Shown: positions 31,201 to 40,347 of the stretch, one piece after another | How the letters are laid out: the number at the start of each line of letters is the position of its first letter | Position numbering within the stretch: the first letter of the stretch is position 1 | The notes under the pieces: generated by a model | Told to the model about the DNA's origin: nothing | Seen by the model: the letters and a program-made list of their open reading frames with translations, nothing else | Database searches by the model: none | Translations under genes and position numbers: made by a program | NCBI GenBank assembly: GCA_039566865.1 | Contig: CM076943.1 | Coordinates: 40,246,663 to 40,310,662, forward strand | Length of the DNA stretch: 64,000 bases | Direction: 5' to 3' | Source of the DNA: Aurelia coerulea | Lineage: Eukaryota; Cnidaria; Scyphozoa; Semaeostomeae; Ulmaridae

Positions 31201-31792
31201 TGTCATGTATGAAATTTCTCAAACAAATCTCTGTCCACCGAGACCGTGCACTCACTGCGGTGTTTTCAGAAATATATTTCTTTTGAAGGCCTATCATATT
31301 CATGAAATTATGGGGAAAATATTCACATAAATATCGTGTCAGTAACTGCCACGTAAAAGCACGCAATGGATAACTCAAATGAAAAGCAGCGCTTCTCTGC
31401 AGCAAACTAAATTTGTTTGGCTCTGAGCGAGACAGCAAGACAGCGTCAAGGATTCATTGACCTGATGAGATGGGTGGACAGTTTTGCCCTTTCAATCTAG
31501 TTTTCACGGCTGAATCTTCGTTAAATACCACTAAATGTTCATTAAAATAGAACCGAACCATAATAGGTAATATATGATCTATCTTTAAATTACTAGATGG
31601 TGTGATATTATCATTTGCTTCGCTTTGAAGATTTACATCTGACCATCAAGCCAGCGCAGACCCAGCTGCTCCAAGCTTAGGCCCATCGGCATATAGGTCT
31701 AATAAAATGATTTACTCACCACTAAAAACCATGGCTGAAGTAGCTCCCATGACGCCAAAAAATGCTACATATGTTGGTTCATCCGCAGACAT
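22068..31792 (-). CDS. ATP6V0C: V-type proton ATPase 16-kDa proteolipid subunit c (complete, four exons)
   Basis: Integral membrane subunit of the rotating c-ring of V-ATPase; it carries protons across endomembranes. Coding exons on the minus strand: 31720-31792, 30555-30713, 23148-23175 and 22068-22275, total 468 bases including the stop, so 155 aa, the usual family length. All junctions have GT-AG and continuous phase. The protein starts [20 protein letters not shown], continues with [20 protein letters not shown] and [20 protein letters not shown], and ends [16 protein letters not shown]. Four helices are visible, and the essential proton-binding glutamate is in [15 protein letters not shown]. 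No defects. Introns are 1006, 7379 and 872 bases; the second carries a LINE, a hAT-like MITE, a Penelope-like tail and a Transib-like element. Confidence 0.97.
22838..22938. repeat. Fragment of a TAAGAAAC-type MITE
   Basis: Several GTAAGAAACT / TTAAGAAACT blocks as in the MITEs near 15.4 and 17.6 kb, without clear ends. In the last V-ATPase c intron. Confidence 0.45.
23148..23175 (-). CDS. ATP6V0C: V-ATPase c exon 3 (28-base microexon)
   Basis: TTTTTTACAG acceptor and TTCAA|GTAAGTG donor enclose 28 bases encoding [10 protein letters not shown] with its neighbours. It is needed for frame and supplies the loop between helices 2 and 3. Confidence 0.92.
24764..25335. mobile_element. TTAA-flanked inverted-repeat element inside the LINE
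   Basis: TTAA followed by AGGGACATTCCGCAG at the left, GGAATGCCCCT then TTAA at the right. A second copy at about 44797-45413 matches almost throughout, which defines both ends. Confidence 0.7.
25425..25617 (+). mobile_element. LINE 3' UTR/tail fragment
   Basis: GGTGGTCTCTCCTCGATTAG to GTAGTGGAATTTAAAAAATG and a short ACTGAAACTGA tail. The same sequence ends the block at 37173-37372. Tails of short tandem units are typical of CR1/L2-like LINEs. Confidence 0.6.
26015..26819. other. Intronic DNA, no delimited feature
   Basis: AT-rich. Contains a triplicated short unit near 26235-26290 (CAGGTCAAAATAATA-like), but no coding exon. Confidence 0.35.
26820..27160. repeat. hAT-like MITE remnant (…TTTACATG…; AACAGGCCC end)
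   Basis: AGCGTTTACATGCGAG at the left and CATGAAAACAGGCCC at the right, with GCGAGATATC and GGATATCCC blocks between. Organisation is similar to 18043-19062. The left end is degraded. Confidence 0.45.
27420..27700 (+). repeat. Probable Penelope-like element 3' tail with hammerhead-like core
   Basis: The sequence at 27610-27638 has CTGAAGA, a perfect 7-bp stem (GTCCTGC/GCAGGAC, loop ATG) and then GAAA. CTGAAGAAG...GAC-GAAA...TTGG is a common 3' block of Penelope-like elements, some of which carry hammerhead ribozymes. One extra A breaks the canonical core and no cleavage-site helix was found. Confidence 0.4.
28067..30365. mobile_element. Transib-like non-autonomous element with ~760-bp inverted repeats
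   Basis: Begins CACAGTGATCCAG and ends CTGGATCACTGTG, flanked by the 5-bp direct repeat CGGTG (28062-28066, 30366-30370). The left arm (to about 28825) and right arm (from about 29600) are near-identical inverted copies. CACAGTG ends plus a GC-rich 5-bp duplication are features of Transib, the transposon family related to RAG1. The 770-base centre has no recognisable transposase. It sits in intron 2 of V-ATPase c. Confidence 0.75.
30555..30713 (-). CDS. ATP6V0C: V-ATPase c exon 2
   Basis: Encodes [20 protein letters not shown], then the conserved [19 protein letters not shown] and [15 protein letters not shown]. Acceptor TTTCAAG, donor GGAT|GTAAGT. Confidence 0.97.
30714..31719 (-). other. 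V-ATPase c intron 1
   Basis: No repeat or RNA gene recognised. Confidence 0.5.
31720..31792 (-). CDS. ATP6V0C: V-ATPase c exon 1
   Basis: ATG at 31792, [20 protein letters not shown] then MVFS; donor AGTG|GTGAGT. Start chosen by family N-terminus length. Confidence 0.95.
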
Positions 31793-32090
31793 GTTGGAAT
31801 ATGAATTCTAAAGGTTTATTAGGACTAAAATCGGTAGAAGAGTGAAGACCTTTCAAGGTTCGCTGTTCGGCAAAGGCAAGGAATTTATTTTCAAGTCCGC
31901 TGACCTGGAATGGAGTGTCACAAGACTGGGGAGAATAGTACCGTCATGCTTTGCGCGATATTATGCAACGCCCCAAAAGTATCCGAGACGTGGCGGGAAA
32001 CATTTTGCCCTTCCTCCCCTCTTTTCTCCGCGAGAGAGACTTGTAGCAAGTCCACATTTCATTTTGCCTTGCTCTTCTTGGGAGGGGGGG
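31793..32090 (-). promoter_or_regulatory. Presumed 5' UTR and promoter side of V-ATPase c
   Basis: Position upstream of the ATG only. I see no clear TATA box or initiator. Confidence 0.3.
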
Positions 32091-32371
32091 CAGTGGCGGC
32101 GCCAGCCTTAAAAAAGTGGAGGGGACGAAGGAATAGGGGGTCTGGGGGCGTAGCCCAGAGGGAAAATTTTTAGGACCACGCCCTTTTTATACTCAGGAAA
32201 CGCCCTTTTTACCCTCAGGAAACACCCTTCTTTGTCTATCAAACTCTAAAGATACCTACCTAACCCCTCCTAAGACATTTTCTCAATGGATTTAAACGAA
32301 TCGAAAAAGTGACCTCAGAGAAGAGTGGGGGGGACTTGTCCCCCCATTCCCCCCCCGTGGCTCCGCCACTG
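32091..32371. mobile_element. hAT-like MITE (CAGTGGCGGCGCCA ends)
   Basis: CAGTGGCGGCGCCAG at the left, TGGCTCCGCCACTG at the right, both flanked by G runs of at least seven bases (the presumed duplication). Internal AAACGCCCTTTTTACCCTCAG-type tandem. Confidence 0.65.
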
Positions 32372-32454
32372 GGGGGGGGCAGGACATACCACCCCATGCA
32401 ATCAAATCTTGAAATGATAAGCAAAATTAAAACGTTCTGCACAAATAATCTCAG

Positions 32455-32640
32455 TACTGTAGGAACCGGGAGGGCATTGGAGAGGGGGGGCACGTGCCCC
32501 CAAGATTTTCCAATAAACGAAGAAGTGCCCTTTTTATTTTCAGGAAGTGCCCTTGAAATATTGTGCCCCCCAAGTTTGGGATGCTTTCTACGTCCCTGGT
32601 CAGTTTCCTCCTTGGGCAATGCACAGTAACTATGGGCAAA
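32455..32640. repeat. MITE fragment (GGGGGCACGTGCCCCC type)
   Basis: Carries GGGGGCACGTGCCCCC and GATGCTTTCTACGTCCCTGG. A relative with the same two blocks is at 55497-55665. Confidence 0.55.
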
Positions 32641-33382
32641 GCAATTCATTAAAATTCTGTCGAGAAAGTGTCTAGAAGCAGTGGCGGACTGGCCCACCGG
32701 CTCACCGGCCCGTGGCCGGTGGGCCCCCTCAAAATCTTGCAAAAAGGGCCCCTTTTTGCTGGAAAAGGGCCCTTTTGCAAAATTAGGAAGTTCTTTAGTA
32801 GATCTGCATTCTTGAATAATGGACATCTCACTTCACATTTGAATCCTACCATGTCAGTGAACTTGTTCAAAGAAATGAATACAGTCGAGAGTGAAGATAC
32901 GGTAAAGGCCCCGTCCACTTCTGTCAAAAGATGCTTCTAGGGATTCTTTCAAAGAAAATAGTTTGAGTTTTGGTAGTGTAGGGTAAGACTCTCTCAAAAA
33001 TGCCAGAAAATGACTGGGAGAATCGTTCTAAGCCAAAATAAGGCTGTCAGTTTCAAAAATTTTCCAGGAAAAACTTTGTCAAGGCCTCCACTTTGGGGGC
33101 ACGTAAAAATTGGATTGCTGCATCAATGTAAAATCTTTTGCGCGAAAATGGTTATAAGAGTGTTGATTGATAGAAAACTGCTAAAATAATTTTGAAAATT
33201 TCAGCCACAGAACAGATATTTATTCAAAAAATTGCCTTGTGGATGCTAATTCATAAAACTGCTGTTACACTTGATAAAAGCTTAATCTATAGAACGACTG
33301 TTGACCAGCATGCATTGCGCGTTGCCGTCGCGAAGTGAACCACAGCTAGATAATTTCGTATATGATAAAATTAAGTCCGTTT

Positions 33383-33672
33383 CCCGGGGGGGGGGGTACA
33401 TGACTTGAGGATGGACGGGGGTCTGCCGCTCGGTTTTTAGAAAGCTACCCTCTTCTAATTACCCAAATTTGCTTTTGATACCCACTTTTATGATGAATTT
33501 TGGCGAAAAACTGCCCATTTTAACCATTTTTTGCGAATCTCAGTGAAACCCCACCCTTGTTTATGGAAAATCTGCCGAAAAAGGACCCTTGTTTAGAGAA
33601 TTTTGGGTCCAAAAACCCACCCATATGGGCGGCACATACCCGTACCCAAAATATGTTATGTACCTCCCCCGG
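33383..33672. mobile_element. MITE (CCCGGGGGGGGGG ends), perfect 8-bp TSD
   Basis: Starts CCCGGGGGGGGGGTACATGA and ends ATGTACCTCCCCCGG. GTCCGTTT is duplicated at 33375-33382 and 33673-33680. Same family as 35970-36293 and 38398-40005. Confidence 0.88.
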
Positions 33673-33796
33673 GTCCGTTTTAAACCCTCCAAACATGGGA
33701 TTGGAAGAAGTGTCCTAAGCCAAAGTTGAGGGAGTGTCCTAAGAGATTTTCCTGGAGACTTTGCCCCCAGACACCTCATTTTGATACTCCATCAGT

Positions 33797-34185
33797 CAGT
33801 GGCGTGGCCAACGGGGGTATGGGGGGCAATTTCCCCCCTTCCCACTTTTGTCGAAAGATGGTCCTCGAGATTCCTCTAAAACCGAGGAGAAAATAACTGG
33901 GTATAGGTTGGGTAAGAATTTTCCGAGAAATGTTAAATCTTCCATTTTAGCACTGGCAAGCATGATATTGCGACATGCATTCTAAGCCAAAGTAAAGGAT
34001 CTTTCTTCAAAAATTTTCCTTGTGCTCTGATTCATAGGATAACTGTCACAAAACGATCAAGGTTTCCTTGTAGCTAATGGCAAGCATGATATTGGGAAAT
34101 GCATTCTAAGCCAAAGTAAAGGGCGTGACCCCCAGACCCCCTCCTTTAGATTCCCCCCACTTCATTTACCCTGGCCACGCCGCTG
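33797..34185. mobile_element. hAT MITE (CAGTGGCGTGGCCA ends), perfect 8-bp TSD
   Basis: CAGTGGCGTGGCCAACG at the left, CCTGGCCACGCCGCTG at the right; CCATCAGT duplicated at 33789-33796 and 34186-34193. Confidence 0.88.
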
Positions 34186-34916
34186 CCATCAGTAAATTTT
34201 CCCTGGCCACACTGCTGGGCGAGGTTCGAGAAAGGGTTGCTCAACAGTTTGTGAAACGACAACATTATAGATCATCTGGCCCACAATACTCTCAAAAGGT
34301 CAGAGTTACTTTTATAAAATAGAGACTACGTAAAGATTTTAATCATGCCATGATAAGGTATAAGCCTCATTTTCAAAGAAAGTGAGTTTAGCTTTGCTAT
34401 TGGTAAGAAATCGAGGAATTGCGACGAATTTTGTGCATGACCACACCCTCATGATGTAGGCCACACCCACTTATGGCCCCCATAACTCATCCATGGCCGG
34501 TGCAAAAATCAGAGCCAGTCCGCCACTGTCTAGAAGAGGTTAGGTAGCTATCTTTAGATCTCGATAAACAAATAAAAGTATTTCTAGAGCATAGCAAAGG
34601 GCGTTTCCGGAATAAGAAATGGGTGTTGTCTGTCCTGAAATTTTCTTATACCCCACTACAGTACTTTGTCCCCTCTAGTGCTTTGCAACTGGTGCCGCCA
34701 TTTTTTATCGAATTTAACTGCTGTCGTGATAGGGTAAAAATGGGACATATTGTGCATTTATTGGCAGAAAAATTGTACTTTTCTCATCTAAAATACGCAA
34801 AGCAAGGAAACGAGAAATGAACCATAGTGAAGTGATGATATCGAACAAATGTTTCACCATTTTGCATTTTGACAGTGACACAACGGATACGATATCAAGA
34901 TATAATTGATTTTGGA

Positions 34917-35893
34917 CTGTGGCGTCGTGGAAGCATAACTTGGGGGGGCAAAGGACAGAATTTTCCGACAAAGAAAATTTTTTCCGACATAGGTCAAACA
35001 AGAAGATATCGTATAAAAAGTGGCAAAATGTCTCATAGTACAGAGCAAGACTGTTGAAACAAAAGTTGTGTTGGGAGCGAGGCTGAAACTAGGTACGAGT
35101 GGAGAGAGGAAAGAGAGGGGTTCATGGGCTTGCCCTCGGGAAATTTGTATCTTCCATGCCCTTTTAATCGTTGGAGAACGCCTCTTTTGTAAAGAATTTA
35201 ATGCTGTTTGGTTTTCCAGGGAAATCTCGAAGTAGGACCTCAAAATCATTTTCAAATTTTAGATAAAAACGCGTTAGTTTGATAACAGTAATAAGTCTAA
35301 TGATAACTGTAATAACTGTAATAAAACTTAAAATCTTCATTTCAAAAAACATGCTTTACAGAAACCAAAACTTTAGTAATCATTTCCATCGTTACAACAA
35401 TCACTTACGGAAATTGGGGAACTGAAACCTTAAAGCATGATTTATAAATGAATGACATTTGAAGTATGAAACAAACGAATAAACTGTAAATCTATCGTGC
35501 TTTAGGCACCAAAATTTACCTGAAACGTCCGAATTTTGAGGGGAAAGTTCAAGAATTTCTTTACCAAAGTTAATTGGTCCCAAATTTAATGTACCTACTT
35601 TTTCCTATAGGAAACATACCTTTTTTCACCAGAAAACACACGTTCGGACGGAAAGGTACCTTTTTGCAGAAAACATTGCTTTTCTGAACGAAAGATGTAA
35701 TTATTTGCCGAAAACCTGTGGGGTTTTAGGTGTGTAGTAAACAGTAAACTTGCAGTAAACGAACGTTGAAAGGAAAATGGATATATTCAAATTCAATTTT
35801 CTGACAGGAATGGAAAATTGACGAATTTCCGACAAGATTTTCAGAGGGAGGTCATGACGTCCTGCCCCCCCCCCCCCGGCTACGACACCACTG
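34917..35893. mobile_element. hAT element (CTGTGGCGTCGTGG...CCGGCTACGACACCACTG)
   Basis: The inverted ends differ by a few bases. Flanks are ATTTTGGA (34909-34916) and CTTTTGGA (35894-35901), 7 of 8 matching. Long G/C runs lie just inside both ends. No transposase frame. Confidence 0.7.
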
Positions 35894-35969
35894 CTTTTGG
35901 ATTCTAACAAATGTGAATGAAATAAGTGACAATGTCAAAATCTACCAAAACAGAAGACCTACCTTACCT

Positions 35970-36293
35970 CCCGGGGGCGGGGGGTACTTAGTATATTTGT
36001 CCGACGGGGATGTTCCGTTTTTAAGAGTATCGTATTCACCAATTTTTACTAGCACAGGGTATCAAAATGAGGCAATTTTTCTAGAGCAGGTTGTCAAAAT
36101 ATGTCAAAGGGGAATATTCTGCTAGATCGGGTCGTTTTTCGGTCAAATTTCATGTTTTTGAGTATACTTTTCACCAATTTTTTCTAGAACAGGTTATCAT
36201 TTTGAGCGAAAAATTCTGGAGCAGGGTAAAAAGAAATTTTTTCGTGGGCACACCCCCGTGCAAATTTAAGTTAAGTACCCCCCCCCCCCCGGG
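35970..36293. mobile_element. MITE (CCCGGGGGCGGGGGGTAC ends), perfect 8-bp TSD
   Basis: CCTTACCT duplicated at 35962-35969 and 36294-36301; ends CCCGGGGG and CCCCCGGG. Internal AGAGCAGG/TAGAACAGGTTATC tandem-like blocks. Confidence 0.88.
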
Positions 36294-36429
36294 CCTTACC
36301 TACACATATACAATCTATACACAATGCTGTATTTACATTTCTATTTACTCTGTGTAACTCAAACTTTGATAAATTTTAGAAAGGATTGATTTTGCTCATT
36401 CCAAAGTCCACTAGTACAATTAGGCCCCG

Positions 36430-36868
36430 CAGTAAACCACCTGAAAGAAACTTTTAGGCGAATGAAAATAATTAGCCCCCCTCTGCTAATAAGAAACTTT
36501 TGAGTCTCAAACCCAAAATGAAGTTTCTTGCATTTTGATCAACACTAAATCAAGGACTGACGGTCTGGGGAGTATTCCACTTCATACAGGGCTCATAACA
36601 AATTGTTACAAAGATGTTTTGCTACAAAGATAACAGATTTTTACTAGATTTTAATTGATGTTCTTGGCAATCATTGGCAACACACATATGGCTAATCTAT
36701 CTATAAATAACCCTTTTCTGTTGTAACCTTTTTTCCAGGACTTTCCAGAAAAGAACTTAGAAACTTAAGAAACTTAGCCTATAAAATGAAAAGTACCATA
36801 GATATGATATATAGAAACTTTGTAGGCTAAGTTGAGAAAAAGTGGTTTCTTAAATGCGGGCCTTACTG
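36430..36868. mobile_element. pogo-like MITE (CAGTAAACCACCTGAAAG)
   Basis: CAGTAAACCACCTG at the left and GCGGGCCTTACTG then TA at the right, with subterminal AAGAAACTTT and GGTTTCTTA blocks. The left TA is mutated. Confidence 0.65.
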
Positions 36869-37172
36869 TAGTGGTAAAAATTCCAGGTGACAATTTCAAT
36901 GAACTGTCAATCATTTTTTAGCAGAAAGGCTATGAGTCATGTCACTAAAATTGCTCATGCAGTTCACACAATTTTACTTTGAAGTTGCTTCTGAAGATTT
37001 TGAGAAATACCAGGAATCAATTTTCGTCAATAGAAAAAATTAGCCAAGATCTGTTTTATCCATTTCAAAGTCATGCAACCATACTCGATGGAGGTTTCAG
37101 CATTAAACTGGTAATACTTCTTGCATTGATCCCACGAGTTTCCATGACTCATAATGATAAGTTTTTAGCTTA

Positions 37173-37372
37173 GGGGGTGCTCTCTCCTCGATTAGTCTAC
37201 CCACTGAGAGAGCTCCTCCTCAAGAAACTCCTCTCCATACGAAATTCTATGTAATCTTATTGTCAAATTTGTCATGTTTTGTCATCTGTTGTAATTTGGT
37301 TTCTAGTTAATTGTATGTATTTTAGAAAGATATTTTGTATGTAGTGGAATTTTAAAATTAAACTGAACTGAC
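37173..37372 (+). mobile_element. LINE 3' UTR/tail fragment, copy 2
   Basis: GGTGCTCTCTCCTCGATTAG to GTAGTGGAATTTTAAAATTA followed by an AACTGAACTGA tail; the counterpart of 25425-25617. Confidence 0.6.
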
Positions 37373-37379
37373 TAAAATG

Positions 37380-38397
37380 AACTACCAAGAGGGAGATCAG
37401 TCACTTGACTAGAAGTGGGTGTAACTAGACCTTTACTGACCTTGCCTCTATTCGCCCAGGAGTGGGCAAGTAATGCAAAATATTTGACCTAATGTTTGTC
37501 GGAAAGAATTGGAAAAATAACCTGTTCTTTTATCATACAGTTCGACTTTCCTTCCCACCAGTTTTTAGGACAAAGGTGAAATTCTAAAATCAGTCTTCCT
37601 TTTCCCATCAATTTGTAACAAAAATCAAGTTTTCTAACCTCCTATCTAATCCTACCTAACCCAAAGTTTACATGGAAGGTGGTCTTATCTTTGTCTGAAA
37701 AACTTAAGCACAAAAGATCATGCCAAATTTACGAAAAAGACCAAAAACTCCTTGTTTTCACCAAAGCGGTTTTACCTTTGTCCGACACAGATGGAAGGAG
37801 ATTCTAAGTAAGCAAAACAACCAGTTTTGGGACACTGCTGCTATACACACTTCGTACGATATGGAATTTTGGTTGGCAAGAAAACCGGTTTTGGGACATT
37901 TCTTTGTGAACTACCGGTTTTCGAACCATCGTTCTCAGTGTTACATGTCATGTCCACCCTTGATTCACCTTAAGATCCAGTTTGCACAACTTTGGACCTG
38001 CAACAAAAGTGCAATAGATCAGCCTCCCGGTTACACTGCTCCTGCTAATCATTAACACTTTTCTTCCTTCCGTCTACAGAAAAATTGCCTGCTGTGCTAA
38101 AGCAATGTAAACCCTCCTAAACCATGACAACTTTATAGCGGATCAAAACTGTGCCGGTACAGTGCAAACGCGGTCTTAGACCACACGTCCGTTACAGTTT
38201 TGATCCGTTACAAAGTTGTTTCGTTTCAAGAGCGTTTACACTGCTTCAGAGCAAAACTTTAGATGAATGATATAAAAAAAAGAGCAAAACTTTTCTGTAG
38301 ATAGAAGGAACAAATAAGTGTTGCAGATTAGCAGAAACAATGTACAATGCGAGGCTGATCAGTTACACTTTTGCTACGGATCCAAACGTGTACTGAT
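37380..38397. other. Intergenic DNA with a degraded inverted pair
   Basis: Around 38128-38215, GCGGATCAAAACTG and CAGTTTTGATCCG face each other. Otherwise no gene or delimited element. Confidence 0.4.
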
Positions 38398-38862
38398 CCC
38401 GGGGGGGTACTCCCATTATGGCATTACAGGGGGTCCAGTCGGTTTGAGGGTCTCACGAAATGGCTACCAAATGGCCCTATTTGTCAAACTCATACTACCG
38501 ATTGGGGGTATTCCAAGATTCTTGGCAAGTTATAATATTTACACGCAGTAGGCTCCTCCGCATGGCAATATGGTTGTTGCAGCAATGATTATCAATGAAT
38601 TTTGAAGTTTTCTTGCTTTGTTCAATCAGCTTTTCGACAGAAAGTTTAGAAAACTGTGGAAAATTTTCGCTACTAGATGCTACCAAATGGCCCAATTTTG
38701 GTTCCACGAACTACCATTTGGGGGTTTCTGTGAAAAGATACTACCATTTGAGGCAGGCCCGTAGCACCTAATGGGGCCGGTCGGGCCCGGGCCCCCCCAA
38801 TAATTTCCAGAAGTTGAATTTTTTATTCTTCATAATAACATAGAAAACTGATCATCAGTGAC

Positions 38863-39060
38863 AGGCCCTTGGCACTGAAGCGAGTCAAGACCTATCTAAG
38901 TTCAACAACAGCAAACTACCGCCTCAACCACCTGATGGTGAAACATGTGCAAAACGACAGAGTTGATAAACTCAACCTTGTCAGCATCATAAACGAATTT
39001 GTCATAGATTCCAATGCAAGGAAATTTAACTTTGGAAAGCTCAACCCTTCTGATCTTTTG
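38863..39060 (+). pseudogene. hAT transposase C-terminal (dimerisation) remnant
   Basis: Reads LALKRVKTYLSSTTANYRLN, then HLMVKHVQNDRVDKLNLVSI, then INEFVIDSNARKFNFGKL. It fits the C-terminal pattern 'K.YLRST....RLN.L....H......LD...I..EF......R...FG.F' of hAT/ZNF862-type proteins. The N-terminal zinc finger and catalytic core are absent. Confidence 0.6.
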
Positions 39061-39170
39061 ACATCAGAAGCACTTCGTCAAGAGAGGCGAAAAGTACCCA
39101 GACTTCAAGAATCAATAATCATATCTAAACTAACGAGCAGTGGCGTGGTTCTCGAGATCCTCGAAAACCT

Positions 39171-39246
39171 AGCCTGCGTGCAGACTCGACTATCCTAAAG
39201 TGTCGACTATCCTACACTTTAGGATAGTCGAGTCTGCACGCAGGCT
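39171..39246. repeat. Perfect 33-bp hairpin (10-base loop)
   Basis: The arms 39171-39203 and 39214-39246 are exact inverse complements, beginning AGCCTGCGTGCAGACTCGAC. The motif AGTCTGCACGCAGGCTAC also occurs once at about 18115. Confidence 0.9.
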
Positions 39247-40132
39247 ACGAAAACCGAGAGAAAAAAGCTGGGTATAGATAGCTGGGAAAGAATTTTCCAA
39301 GAAATGTCAAGTCTTCCATTTTAGCATTGGCAAATATGGAATCAGAGGATGCATTCTAAGCCAAAGTAAAGGATGTTTCTTCAAAAATTTTCCTCATGCT
39401 TCAACTCATAAGAGAACTGTCACAACGCTATCAAAGATTCCTTGTCGCTAATGGCAAGCATGATATTGGGAGATGCATTCTAAGCCAAAGTAAAGGGCGT
39501 GGCCCCAAAAATTTTCCTGGGGGTTTCCCCCAGACCCCCTCATTTCAATTCCGCCCATTTAATTTACTCTGGCCATGTCATGGCTTTCGTAGGACGCCAT
39601 GAAAATTGTGTGATGACTTTTGTAAATCAAATATCAAGTAAATCTTACGCAATGCTCTCGACAAAGTATTCTTTTCCTATTGTAGCTTGATTTTAGCTAA
39701 CCTGTTTGAAATATATTTGGATTCGTAAATTTCCTATTTTTCTTCAGGACCTCAGATCATAAAATGCCCTTTCAGCAATGCACAGAAGGGCGTTGCCAAA
39801 AGAAAAGAGGGCATTGACCGAGCAATTCTTCTGGGGGCTTCGCCCCCGGAAGCTTTACCCCTTCGGTGTAAATTAGTGCCCCTCCAATCTGAAAAACGCT
39901 CCTACGGGCCTGTTTGAGGGTATTTTTCAAAATTTTTGCTTTGGCCCTCTTTGACCCTGACTGGACCCCCCTGTCAGGCCACAATGGGAGTACCCCTCCC
40001 CCGGGGTACTGATACAGTATAAACAGAGCCTTAGACCCCGTTTACAAACGCATCCAAACGCCAACAAACCATTTTAGGGGACAACTGATGATGCATTCAA
40101 GAAATAACCTCATATTGGTTAATAACTACATA

Positions 40133-40347
40133 CTAAAGTTCCAAATTTCGTGCCCTGGGTGAACCAAGGAATACAGCAATAAACACGATGATTCCTGTCG
40201 CTATGAAAATCCAGAGACATAATCTATTCAAAATGGTAGCCACAATTCGCCACTCTTCACGTTTGGCTGACTCTTCCTCCTTTTTGAAAATGCTGTTCAT
40301 CACGACTGTGAGAGCGTTCTTGGTTCTTTTTGGTTTGAAATGGGCCA
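40133..40347 (-). CDS. Cys-loop receptor exon 8 (M4, stop)
   Basis: Encodes the MA-like helix [21 protein letters not shown]4 [20 protein letters not shown] and the stop TAG at 40133-40135. Confidence 0.93.

Larger units (their letters stand above)
32679..34528. mobile_element. hAT element (CAGTGGCGGACTGGC ends), perfect 8-bp TSD, with two hAT MITEs nested inside
   Basis: CAGTGGCGGACTGGCCCACC at the left and AGAGCCAGTCCGCCACTG at the right, flanked by TCTAGAAG on both sides (32671-32678, 34529-34536). It contains the complete insertions 33383-33672 and 33797-34185. No intact transposase frame. Confidence 0.88.
38754..39912. mobile_element. hAT element (CAGGCCCGTAG ends) with transposase remnant
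   Basis: CAGGCCCGTAGCACC at the left, CTCCTACGGGCCTG at the right; TTTGAGG directly repeated outside both ends (7 of the expected 8). It holds the transposase C-terminal fragment at about 38863-39060 and a degraded CAGTGGCGTGG-type insertion at about 39137-39560. Confidence 0.75.
38398..40005. mobile_element. MITE (CCCGGGGGGGTACTCCC ends), perfect 8-bp TSD, interrupted by a hAT element
   Basis: CCCGGGGGGGTACTCCCATT at the left, AATGGGAGTACCCCTCCCCC then GG at the right. GTACTGAT duplicated at 38390-38397 and 40006-40013. The element at 38754-39912 lies within it. Confidence 0.85.

Noticed and set aside
32260..32826. 188-codon minus-strand frame as a protein gene
   Set aside because: It spans the ends of several MITEs with G/C runs, has Pro/Gly-rich low-complexity composition and no splice or domain logic.
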